From Chlamydiota bacterium (GTDB taxonomy: Bacteria; Chlamydiota; Chlamydiia; Chlamydiales; Criblamydiaceae): a DNA stretch of 6,800 nt. Of the stretch, positions 1-6,557 are shown one piece after another. Numbering within the stretch: position 1 is the first letter of the stretch; every line of letters starts with the position of its first letter. Below the pieces are notes generated by a model, which was not told the origin of the DNA, ran no database searches, and saw nothing but the letters and a program-made list of their open reading frames with translations. The position numbers and the translations under genes are program-made. Where the stretch lies: the NCBI GenBank assembly GCA_021772365.1, contig JAJFMC010000114.1, forward strand, positions 1-6,800. Reading direction: 5' to 3'.

Positions 1-151
1 CAAACATTTTCTTGTCGTAAACGATTTTTTTACACCCATCTGCTAAGTCTCGATTTTCGGTAAGGGGGTGAACCCTTACCTTCAAATCGAGGCTACGCAT
101 CTGGGAGCAAAAAAGACCGTTTACGACAAGTTTGGGGTAGCAATCAGGGTC
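1..151. repeat. Foldback (MITE-like) dispersed repeat, copy 1
   Basis: A long imperfect palindrome lies upstream of pdxS. The outer arms CTTGTCGTAAACG (11-23) and CGTTTACGACAAG (118-130) are perfectly complementary over 13 bp and are followed inward by T-run and A-run segments. The inner stem pairs CTCGATTT (49-56) with AAATCGAG (84-91) and GGTAAGGG (59-66) with CCCTTACC (73-80), closed by a 6-base loop. The right side, including about 21 bases beyond the palindrome, recurs at 4137-4181, so this is a dispersed repeat and not only a local hairpin. There is no room for a transposase, so a non-autonomous element is inferred. The left end may lie outside the window, because positions 1-5 still resemble the complement of the bases after 130. 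It could also act as a transcription terminator for an upstream gene. Confidence 0.7.
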
Positions 152-174
152 CCTGGTTCCCTTTTATAAATTGT

Positions 175-202
175 TTGCGAAAAACAGGCGAACTGTCATA
201 AT
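175..202 (+). promoter_or_regulatory. Candidate sigma-70-like promoter for pdxST
   Basis: TTGCGA (175-180) and CATAAT (197-202) are separated by 16 bases and lie about 40 bases before the pdxS start. The -10 box matches consensus at 5 of 6 positions and the -35 box at 4 of 6. This is a visual match only; in AT-rich DNA such matches arise by chance. No operator or riboswitch was recognised. Confidence 0.35.
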
Positions 203-242
203 GTTGTTCAAAATACTCGAACTCGTTTCACGGGAGGTATCC

Positions 243-1154
243 ATGTCTGAACCGAAGGAAGCTGCTTTTAACCTGAAAAAAGGATCTTTTGAAGTAAAGG
301 TAGGACTAGCAGAAATGCTTAAAGGCGGGGTGATCATGGATGTGACTAATCCTGAGCAAGCGCTAATTGCTGAAGATGCCGGTGCAGTAGCTGTCATGGC
401 TTTAGAACGAATTCCTGCAGATATCCGTGCTGATGGCGGTGTGGCTCGCATGTCTGATCCCGAGCTGATCAGTAAAATCCAAGAGGCTGTTTCTATTCCC
501 GTAATGGCAAAATGTCGAATCGGACATTTTGGAGAAGCGCAAATTCTTGAAGCTCTTTTCGTTGATTTTATCGATGAAAGTGAGGTCTTAACACCTGCTG
601 ATGAAGAGAACCATATCAACAAACACGCCTTTCGTATTCCATTCGTTTGCGGATGCCGCGACTTGGGAGAAGCTTTGAGGCGTATTGGTGAAGGAGCTGC
701 TCTGATACGAACAAAAGGAGAACCTGGCACTGGTAATGTTGTAGAGGCTGTTCGGCATATGCGTTCGATCATGAGAGACGTGCGTCGCTTGTCAAGTTTG
801 GATACAACTGAGTTGATGACTGAAGCTAAGAAAATGGGAGCACCTTATCGCCTAGTTCAGGAAGTTGCCGAAACAGGAAAATTACCCGTTCCGAATTTCG
901 CCGCCGGAGGTATTGCTACCCCTGCTGATGCTGCTTTATTGATGCAGCTTGGTGCTGAAAGTTTGTTTGTCGGTTCCGGTATTTTTAAATCAGATGACCC
1001 CGCAGCACGTGCTAAAGCTATCGTTGGTGCCGCTACTTATTACCAAGATCCTGAAATGTTAGCCAAAATCTCTAGTGGCCTTTTGAGTGCCATGCCCGGC
1101 CTTGATATCCGCATGCTACAGAAGGAAGAACTCCTTGCACAAAGGGGATGGTAG
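243..1154 (+). CDS. pdxS: Pyridoxal 5'-phosphate synthase, synthase subunit PdxS
   Basis: PdxS builds the PLP ring from ribose 5-phosphate, glyceraldehyde 3-phosphate and ammonia supplied by PdxT; in known cases it is a cytosolic dodecamer of TIM barrels. The 303-residue product is close to the usual length of about 290-300 residues. Family landmarks are all present: GGVIMDV with Asp33, PVMAK with Lys90 (the lysine that binds the pentose substrate), the DESEVLTPADEE stretch, RTKGEPGTGN with second catalytic Lys158, and the phosphate-binding NFAAGGIATPADAA and FVGSGIF loops. Asp33, Lys90 and Lys158 sit at a constant +9 offset from the B. subtilis residues as I remember them. The start at 243 is chosen because GGGAGG (232-237) lies 5 bases upstream and the family N-terminus begins there; the frame is open further upstream, but without homology. 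The gene is intact. Cys91 and Cys138 occupy positions that are usually small non-Cys residues. Confidence 0.97.
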   Translation: MSEPKEAAFNLKKGSFEVKVGLAEMLKGGVIMDVTNPEQALIAEDAGAVAVMALERIPADIRADGGVARMSDPELISKIQEAVSIPVMAKCRIGHFGEAQILEALFVDFIDESEVLTPADEENHINKHAFRIPFVCGCRDLGEALRRIGEGAALIRTKGEPGTGNVVEAVRHMRSIMRDVRRLSSLDTTELMTEAKKMGAPYRLVQEVAETGKLPVPNFAAGGIATPADAALLMQLGAESLFVGSGIFKSDDPAARAKAIVGAATYYQDPEMLAKISSGLLSAMPGLDIRMLQKEELLAQRGW

Positions 1155-1180
1155 CTTCTGTACCCAAGCCTGGGTATAAA

Positions 1181-1753
1181 ATGAAGCTTACTATTGGAGT
1201 ATTGGCCTTACAAGGGGCTTTTTCAAAACATCAACATATGATTCAAGTTCTTGGTATTAATTGTGTTGAGGTGCGGAAGCCCCAGCATTTACAAGAATGT
1301 GATGCTTTGATCATTCCTGGCGGGGAGTCTACTGCCATGATGAATCGTATCGCTTTCATTGGATTGACCGAACCCCTCCATCAATTTTCTTTACAAAAAC
1401 CTATATTTGGAACTTGTGCCGGCCTCATTCTTATGGCTAAGGAGATAAATAATCATCACATTACCCCCTTTGGTTGGTTAGATATCACTGTTGAAAGAAA
1501 TGGGTTCGGTCGCCAAATAGAATCGTTTGATACGGAAATTTTTTGGCTACCGGAACAACCTCAACAAGTGAGGGCTAGATTCATTAGGGCTCCAAGAATT
1601 CTCAATGTAGGGGAGGAGGTCAAGGTGCTGGCTGAGTTCAAAGGGGAGCCTGTCTGTATACAGCACGGAAAGTTCTTAGCTTCAACATTTCATCCGGAGT
1701 TGACAGGAGATTTAACGTTACACCGCTATTTTTTGGAGATGGTGGAAGTTTGA
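1181..1753 (+). CDS. pdxT: Pyridoxal 5'-phosphate synthase, glutaminase subunit PdxT
   Basis: PdxT is a class I glutamine amidotransferase that hydrolyses glutamine and channels ammonia to PdxS. The 190-residue product matches the usual length. It shows the N-terminal VLALQGAF motif, the IPGGEST oxyanion-region motif (about 45-51), the nucleophile Cys79 in GTCAG, and the His171/Glu173 pair in FHPELTGD, so the triad is complete. An in-frame ATG at 1148 overlaps the pdxS stop and would add 11 residues. I prefer 1181 because it gives the canonical N-terminus and places the nucleophile at 79, as in the B. subtilis protein. It is also preceded by GGGTATAAA, the same leader found before the transporter gene at 6650. 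It starts 26 bases after the pdxS stop, so the two are almost certainly cotranscribed and form one enzyme complex. Confidence 0.95.
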   Translation: MKLTIGVLALQGAFSKHQHMIQVLGINCVEVRKPQHLQECDALIIPGGESTAMMNRIAFIGLTEPLHQFSLQKPIFGTCAGLILMAKEINNHHITPFGWLDITVERNGFGRQIESFDTEIFWLPEQPQQVRARFIRAPRILNVGEEVKVLAEFKGEPVCIQHGKFLASTFHPELTGDLTLHRYFLEMVEV

Positions 1754-1827
1754 TGGTGATAATGTTAAAATTATAATTAGTACTTAAAAAATGGTTTCCG
1801 TGACTTCTCTTGTTTCAAAAGATCGAT

Positions 1828-1857
1828 TGATATAATTTTGGATTATTTCGTTATACT
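1828..1857 (+). promoter_or_regulatory. Candidate promoter upstream of the orphan gene
   Basis: TTGATA (1828-1833) and TATACT (1852-1857) are 18 bases apart, each matching the sigma-70 consensus at 5 of 6 positions. It would give a long leader that includes the 1934-1998 hairpin before the gene at 2023. No terminator with a T-run was seen after pdxT. The rest of 1754-1933 holds no gene that I can support. Confidence 0.35.
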
Positions 1858-1933
1858 ACCAAGCTCGTTTCAAGGCTGTGTATAGACATTATAAGGTAGA
1901 GATGAGAAAGTGTGTGTAGAAATATGGTAATGG

Positions 1934-1998
1934 TATACTGGTCATTATTCAAAATTTTGGATTTGAGAATGCTCAAATTTTGAATAATGATCAGTATA
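1934..1998. mobile_element. Small hairpin element with TA-flanked ends (MITE-like)
   Basis: Positions 1934-1957 and 1975-1998 pair over 24 bp with only one G-T wobble (1941/1991) around a 17-base loop. The unit begins TATACTGGTC and ends GATCAGTATA, so it can be read as TA, inverted repeats, TA, the form left by IS630/Tc1-mariner transposition. It is too short to code. Its right arm ends 24 bases before the orphan gene's start and includes an ATG (1987) in frame with that gene. The mobile origin is inferred; a regulatory or terminator hairpin is the alternative, but there is no following T-run. Confidence 0.55.
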
Positions 1999-2022
1999 TA
2001 TTCCCCTTGTGAGGTGGGTGTA

Positions 2023-3567
2023 ATGACAATAAACTGGTTACTTAATTCTGTTGACCAAACGATGAGCTCTAGGACATCAATAGAAAAAAAAAGATGGACA
2101 CTGGCTTCGGATACAGAGTACTACCGTGTAAAAGAAATTTTTCGCGTTATTATGCTTTACTTGGCGCAGTATGATAATTCAACTCCCTTGGCCCAATTTC
2201 GGCTTTACCGCAAGATAGTAAGCCCTGACAACCTCGATCGATTTCTACCCACCACTGAAAAAATTCGAGCTCGCTATGTGACAAAAAAACAGGTTAATGA
2301 GAGTGAATTCATCGAGAAGCCGAATAAAAAATATGTTGAATGTTGTGCGAAGTGTGTAAGCCTTTTTAGGCAAGTCCTTGATAAAAAAATCGACGAAAAA
2401 AAATGCATGAAGGAGTTAATGGGGGACTCCTATCAACAGTGCAAAGAGATAAAAAAAGAATCGCAGGCTCGATGGTTTTGGGAGTCTTCATGGGATACTG
2501 TTGTTGATACTCTATCTACATCAAAAATAATATGCGGGGAGGGGGAAACTCTTGATAATGAACTCAATAACAAAAGACTCGAATTAACAACCGAGTTGTG
2601 TAAAACGTTTGATCGCTTAAAAGCTAAACAGTCAATATTATGGGAACTTCATACTCCAATCGATTCTTCTCCATCCGACGCACAGACTGACTATATTTGG
2701 CAGAATCATAGCGTTCATGTAGAGTCACTGTTTGATGTATCTCCACCGGTAGGTGTTCGCTTAGTTGTCAATGCTACATCTGGTGATGATCGAGTGTCAG
2801 CACAAGTGAAAATTCATCAAGCAGATGATCATTTAGTGGTGACATCCTTTAAAATGAACCCAATGACAAATGATAAAAATCCCGCAAATCATATTGCTGA
2901 GGGAATTGTTTACAAGCTCCTTGCTGAAATGCTTATCCAGCGTTCTAAAAAATGTCAGTATGTCTTGCTCTCAGACTCACAACAAGTTCAAGCACATGAT
3001 TATGTCGCAATTCAGCATGGATTAAAGCCTCCAAACGAGCAAGTTTTAGAAAAGTTGGGGTATTATTTTGCACATGAGTGGACTCTTTCAAATGATGCAG
3101 CATTGTCCTTAATGGGGAATAGTCCCCCTCTGTTAGAATGTAACTGTTTGAATAATACTGATGGGATGAATATCAGAATAACACTTGATAGTGATAAAGA
3201 GCCGAAGTCAGCATCATTAACTATCAAAAAGGATGGTGAAATTTTGGTGATAACCTCTATGAAGGTTTATCCACCTATCGATGAATCAGCAGATAATTGT
3301 CATGGTCGTCGTGTGGAAGGTGTTGTGTATCAGTTTGTCGCAGAGTTGCTTCTACAGAGGTTTGGATCTTGTACAACTGCAATTTTCTCCCATCATCCTG
3401 ATGTTGCACTACATGGAGGTATTGCGAAAGAACATGGGTTGATTCCTCCTGACAAAGAAAAAAAGGATGATGCCATTCCATGGACGATGACTCTTAAGGT
3501 TGCAAAGGATCTCGTAGGGGGAAGGGTCACAACTGCCACTGATACAGGGACTCTACAATTCTTTTGA
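2023..3567 (+). CDS. Orphan 514-residue protein with tandem duplicated C-terminal domain
   Basis: I do not recognise the family. The start at 2023 is chosen for GAGGTG (2011-2016) upstream; an in-frame ATG at 1987 lies inside the hairpin element. No signal peptide or membrane segment is evident. Residues 1-235 are charged, mostly helical-looking, with a CCxxC cluster (107-111) and further cysteines at 128, 140, 171 and 193. Residues about 243-365 and 380-500 are clear tandem repeats. Shared blocks include LVVTSFKMNP/LVITSMKVYP, EGIVYKLLAEMLIQR/EGVVYQFVAELLLQR, QHGLKPP/EHGLIPP, and a closing WTLS/WTMT segment. The order strand, short loop with Arg and Gly, long helix, strand, small helix ending in HGL resembles a GNAT acetyltransferase core, but no convincing acetyl-CoA loop is seen, so this is a weak suggestion. 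It could be a host-directed or structural protein. It stands alone between two foldback elements, suggesting acquisition. Confidence 0.85.
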   Translation: MTINWLLNSVDQTMSSRTSIEKKRWTLASDTEYYRVKEIFRVIMLYLAQYDNSTPLAQFRLYRKIVSPDNLDRFLPTTEKIRARYVTKKQVNESEFIEKPNKKYVECCAKCVSLFRQVLDKKIDEKKCMKELMGDSYQQCKEIKKESQARWFWESSWDTVVDTLSTSKIICGEGETLDNELNNKRLELTTELCKTFDRLKAKQSILWELHTPIDSSPSDAQTDYIWQNHSVHVESLFDVSPPVGVRLVVNATSGDDRVSAQVKIHQADDHLVVTSFKMNPMTNDKNPANHIAEGIVYKLLAEMLIQRSKKCQYVLLSDSQQVQAHDYVAIQHGLKPPNEQVLEKLGYYFAHEWTLSNDAALSLMGNSPPLLECNCLNNTDGMNIRITLDSDKEPKSASLTIKKDGEILVITSMKVYPPIDESADNCHGRRVEGVVYQFVAELLLQRFGSCTTAIFSHHPDVALHGGIAKEHGLIPPDKEKKDDAIPWTMTLKVAKDLVGGRVTTATDTGTLQFF

Positions 3568-3596
3568 TGGATGGTAATCTTCAACTTGTCTAGGTG

Positions 3597-3755
3597 TATA
3601 CTGCTCTCACTTCAATCTGAGAATTTTTCCTGCGCCGGCATTCCGATCTTGCTCAGTATGAAAATCATCCATAGATGGCTATTGGCAATTTCCCTGCCGA
3701 GCAATCTAGGGCGCCGACTTTGACAAAATTCTCACATTCAAGTGAGAGCAGTATA
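3597..3755. mobile_element. 159-bp foldback element with TA-flanked terminal inverted repeats
   Basis: The ends TATACTGCTCTCACTT (3597-3612) and AAGTGAGAGCAGTATA (3740-3755) pair perfectly over 16 bp. Pairing continues inward to 3627/3725, giving 31-bp arms with two mismatches (3613/3739 and 3617/3735). Weaker complementarity continues toward the centre, where TTGCTC (3649-3654) faces GAGCAA. The termini fit a TA target duplication around TACTGC...GCAGTA. There is no coding capacity. It begins 29 bases after the orphan gene's stop and could double as its transcription end. A non-autonomous IS630/Tc1-mariner-like element is inferred. Confidence 0.65.
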
Positions 3756-3830
3756 GGTTATGATTTCTGTCGCCTAGTATGAAGCTTCATGATTTTTTGA
3801 GAACTTATTAATTACGATATTAATGGAGTC

Positions 3831-3860
3831 TTGTTTTTATTTATCGAATATTAGTATTAT
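3831..3860 (+). promoter_or_regulatory. Candidate promoter in AT-rich leader
   Basis: Positions 3756-3913 are strongly AT-rich and hold no gene that I can support. Within them TTGTTT (3831-3836) and TATTAT (3855-3860) are 18 bases apart, with the -10 box at 5 of 6 matches but the -35 box at only 3 of 6. An alternative -10, TATAGT, is at 3866-3871. Either would serve the short reading frame starting at 3914. Confidence 0.25.
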
Positions 3861-3913
3861 TTAATTATAGTGGTGTTTTTTTAAGTATTTCTATATTAAA
3901 AAAAGAGAGTGTT

Positions 3914-4048
3914 ATGGCTGCATCATTTCAATCATCTCAACCCTTCGGTAGCCAGCAAGTTGGCGCATTGAGTGAATTAACACCTTCCACCTCTTCCAGT
4001 TCCCCAACTGGTACTAAGACCCCGATTGCCACCCCAAACCGCAGCTAA
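3914..4048 (+). CDS. Short Ser/Thr/Pro-rich reading frame, probably a broken gene start
   Basis: An ATG preceded by GAGAG (3905-3909) opens a 44-residue product rich in Ser, Thr, Pro and Gln (begins MAASFQSSQPFGSQQ). After the stop at 4046-4048 the same composition continues in the +1 frame through TAAKTSLIASDTTVATQGK to a stop at 4125-4127, so a one-base change near 4030-4043 probably split one frame of roughly 70 residues. That frame ends ten bases before the half repeat at 4137 and the oxidase remnant. It could be the true N-terminus of the oxidase gene before the repeat arrived, the N-terminal remnant of another (possibly secreted) protein, or not a gene. No homology recognised. Confidence 0.35.
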   Translation: MAASFQSSQPFGSQQVGALSELTPSTSSSSPTGTKTPIATPNRS

Positions 4049-4136
4049 AACTTCTTTGATTGCGTCAGATACGACTGTAGCGACGCAGGGAAAGACTCCG
4101 TCTTTTCCAAGGAGTTACAGGAAGTAGATGGCGTGC

Positions 4137-4181
4137 GCAAAAAAGACCGTTTACGACAAATTTGGGGTGGCAATCAGGGTC
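4137..4181. repeat. Half copy of the dispersed repeat (right end only)
   Basis: This stretch matches 107-151 at 43 of 45 positions in the same orientation; the differences are at 4160 and 4169. It includes the AAAAAAGACCGTTTACGACAA arm and the following TTTGGGGT...CAATCAGGGTC tail. The left arm and central stem of copy 1 are absent, so this is an end fragment. It abuts the FAD-binding N-terminus of the amine oxidase and marks a breakpoint. Confidence 0.8.
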
Positions 4182-5056
4182 TAAGCACATCCTCGTTATA
4201 GGTGCAGGTGTGACCGGATTGACTGCTGCACGTAGCTTGGTAGAGAAAGGTTATAAAGTTACCATCTTGGAAGCTAAGAGTCATATTGGTGGCCGGGTGC
4301 AAACCGAACGAACTACAGGAGGAGCAACCGTTGACTGTGGAGCGAGCTATCTTGAAGGCCGTATTGGCAATCCTATGACTAAAGAAGTCGAGGCAGCAAA
4401 ATTGGCTCTGAGTGCCTGCGATTCCATGATCGATGTGATTGAATCAGCAGACAGCTCCATGACGAGGTCATCAATCTTCGGAGCCTACCAGAAATTAGAA
4501 CAAATTAAAGAAATTGCCGGGATGGCTTGCTATATGCAGGAAAAAGACATGAGTTTTGCCGATGCTTGCGGCGATAAGCTCGAAGATCCCAGCATGCGCT
4601 TTGCAGCAAACTCATACTGTTTGCCTATGACTGGAGCCGAACTCCACAAAGTCGGTGTAATCGGAAGCCATGCTGGACTAAAAGAAACTAGCGGCGGAGA
4701 CCTCTTAGTGACCAATGGATACGGACAATTGGCACAACATCTTCTACCGGCCGAGGCAGAACTCAAGCTTAATTGCCCAACAGAATCTATTACTGTTAAT
4801 GAGAGCGGAGAGACTACGGTAGTCTCTTCGAAAGAGACTCTGGTCGGCGATGCCGTCATTTGCACCCTTCCTCTTTCTATATTACAGCTACCGTAAGCCT
4901 GGATTTACTGAGGGTGACCTAAAGGTTATCCAAAATCCCATAGGTAAACAGATTTTCTTTGCGGGTGAACACACCAGCCCCTATGGTGCTTCGGTACACG
5001 GAGCTTGTGAGTCAGGATTGCGAGTTGCACAAGAGATTATCCAAGCCTTGGACTAG
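4162..5056 (+). pseudogene. Flavin amine oxidase (MAO/polyamine oxidase-like) remnant
   Basis: Intact relatives are FAD enzymes of about 430-480 residues that oxidise amines. The first segment (4162-4896) has the dinucleotide fold LVIGAGVTGLTAARSL, the ribose-binding VTILEA acid, GGRV and GATVDCGASYLEG, and runs to the AVICTLPLSIL strand before a stop at 4894-4896. The C-terminal FAD segment (SYRKPGF, then FFAGEHTSPYGASVHGACESG, to a stop at 5054-5056) follows at once in another frame. The roughly 130-150 residues normally between these two parts, which form much of the substrate domain, are missing. So there is both an internal deletion and a frameshift. The 5' end is also abnormal: the only start is a TTG (4162) inside the half repeat, with no good ribosome binding site, and true homology begins near 4183. 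A functional product is unlikely; the N-terminal 244 residues might still be made. Confidence 0.88.
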
Positions 5057-5145
5057 TTCCACTTGAATCTTGGTGTCGAAATAGATCTGAAAACCTTGGA
5101 ACGACGCAGAATCTTTTTATTGGAATGGGTATGAACTTTATTGAA

Positions 5146-5151
5146 TATAAT
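5146..5151 (+). promoter_or_regulatory. Candidate -10 box for the symporter gene
   Basis: A perfect TATAAT lies 54 bases before the ATG at 5206. The best nearby -35 candidate, TTGGAA (5120-5125), is 20 bases upstream, longer than ideal. The rest of the 149-base gap holds no gene that I can support. Confidence 0.35.
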
Positions 5152-5205
5152 TGTTTGATTGGTTAATATTGTTTTTGTCTGTTTTGTTTTTTACCGGGAT
5201 ATTCA

Positions 5206-6531
5206 ATGTTCAATCAGTGGATTACAGTTATTAATGAGTATATTGCTCTTTTTCTTGTTATTCCTTCTATTTTCCTCATCGGCGTCTATCTGACTTGGCG
5301 GGTGGGTTTGATACAGGTTACCAAATTAAAGAAAGGAATTGGGCACCTTCTTAGTTCTGAAAAGGGAGAAACTGGTAATATTTCCCACTTCGAAGCTATT
5401 TCTACGGTATTGGCGGGGAATTTAGGTACAGGAAATATTTCAGGTATGGCTGTTGCAATGTCCACCGGTGGACCAGGGGCTCTTGTTTGGATGTGGGTCA
5501 TGGCCTTTCTTGGAGCGATCCTTAAGTATGCCGGTTGCCTCTTAGGTGTGAAATACCGACACATCAATGAAGAAGGGGAGTATGTCGGTGGTCCAATGTA
5601 TTACCTCGATCAAGGCTTAGGGTTTAAGTCTGTTGCTATCTTGTTTTCCGTATTCACTATTCTAACAGCATTCACAGTTGGAAATTTCGTACAAGTCAAC
5701 TCCGTAATCCTGCCTTTGTCGAATATAGGATGGAATCCTATTGTTTGTGGTATCGTTATTGCCGTTTTGGTTGCCATAGTGCTACTCGGTGGAATGAACC
5801 GAGTGAGCATCGTGGCTTCGACAGTCGTCCCGATCATGGCGGTGGTCTATTTGACAGCAGCGTTGTACATTATCTTTTCTCATATAGACCAACTTGTCCC
5901 AAGTATTAAAATTATGATCGAGTCCGCCATTGGACTTCAACCCATCGCCGGTGGAGCTCTCGGGTACGGTGTCCTTACAGCCATTAGTGTGGGGTTTGAA
6001 AGAGGCGTGTTCGCTACCGATGCAGGCGTCGGCGTGGCTCCAATATTACAGTCCTCTGCCAAGACAAAAAACCCTGTCGTTGAAGGTATTGTAGCGATGG
6101 TTGCCCCAATCGTTGTCATGTTCATCTGTACCATTACCGGAATCGTTCTTATCATCACCGGAGCGTGGTTGCAACCGGGATTGGAAAGTACAAACATGTG
6201 TACGTGGGCTTTTGAACAAGGCATTGGCCATTGGATTGGTGGGCATTTGGTGATTGTTTCTTTAGTACTATTTGCTTTCACAACGATCCTCGCATGGGCG
6301 TACTGCGCTGAGAAAGCTGCAGAATACTTGTGGGGATTGAAAAGCATAAAATGGCTGATGATGCTTTATGTGCTACTGATTCCTGTGGGGACGATGATCA
6401 ATGTCACTTTGGCTTGGAAACTCGCAGACACCTGTATGGCTGTCATGCTTTTCGCAAATATATTAGGCGTTACAGGGTTATCTAAAGTCGTTATCAGTGA
6501 AAGTCAAAAATACCTCTCCAAAGACGATTAA
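5206..6531 (+). CDS. Sodium:alanine/glycine symporter, AGCS family
   Basis: An inner-membrane transporter that in characterised members takes up alanine or glycine with sodium. The 441-residue product is close to the usual length and has about 10-11 hydrophobic segments (for example near 13-33, 91-114, 142-168, 177-197, 201-224, 294-320, 343-367, 381-401 and 405-425). Family motifs are clear: GNLGTGNISGMA (71-82, ion/substrate loop), GGPGALVWMW (88-97, family signature), GEYVGGPMYYLDQGLG (124-139), and RGVFATDAGVGVAP (266-279). In the last motif most relatives read SNEAG-x-GSAP, so ATDAG and V in place of S are mild departures that may affect specificity. GGGA (5196-5199) upstream supports the ATG at 5206. 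The gene is intact and shares orientation with the next transporter. Alanine versus glycine cannot be decided from sequence. Confidence 0.95.
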   Translation: MFNQWITVINEYIALFLVIPSIFLIGVYLTWRVGLIQVTKLKKGIGHLLSSEKGETGNISHFEAISTVLAGNLGTGNISGMAVAMSTGGPGALVWMWVMAFLGAILKYAGCLLGVKYRHINEEGEYVGGPMYYLDQGLGFKSVAILFSVFTILTAFTVGNFVQVNSVILPLSNIGWNPIVCGIVIAVLVAIVLLGGMNRVSIVASTVVPIMAVVYLTAALYIIFSHIDQLVPSIKIMIESAIGLQPIAGGALGYGVLTAISVGFERGVFATDAGVGVAPILQSSAKTKNPVVEGIVAMVAPIVVMFICTITGIVLIITGAWLQPGLESTNMCTWAFEQGIGHWIGGHLVIVSLVLFAFTTILAWAYCAEKAAEYLWGLKSIKWLMMLYVLLIPVGTMINVTLAWKLADTCMAVMLFANILGVTGLSKVVISESQKYLSKDD

Positions 6532-6557
6532 CAAAGTTGAATATAAAAAGATTCGGA

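Noticed and set aside
171..242. Upstream extension of pdxS from a non-ATG start at 171
   Set aside because: These 24 codons lack family homology and overlap the candidate promoter, while 243 has GGGAGG at ideal spacing.
164..772. Long open frame on the - strand opposite pdxS
   Set aside because: It is antisense to a certain pdxS gene and its translation shows no recognisable domain; it is a shadow frame.
1148..1180. pdxT start at the ATG overlapping the pdxS stop
   Set aside because: It adds 11 non-conserved residues, and the purine run touches the ATG with no spacing; 1181 gives the canonical N-terminus.
1754..1933. tRNA or small structured RNA gene between pdxT and the hairpin
   Set aside because: No cloverleaf, T-loop consensus or riboswitch core could be traced; the stretch is simply AT-rich.
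1..3755. CRISPR array
   Set aside because: The repeats are few, palindromic, of different kinds and not regularly spaced; no spacers or cas genes are visible.
4089..4108. Short hairpin GGAAAGAC/GTCTTTTCC
   Set aside because: Eight base pairs with a bulge and 3-base loop, no T-run, and inside a decaying reading frame; probably chance.
5937..6347. 136-codon - strand frame within the symporter gene
   Set aside because: It is antisense to a well-supported transporter with no motif of its own; other - strand frames at 3275-3584, 4530-4865, 5286-5567, 5610-5837 and 6046-6246 are rejected likewise.
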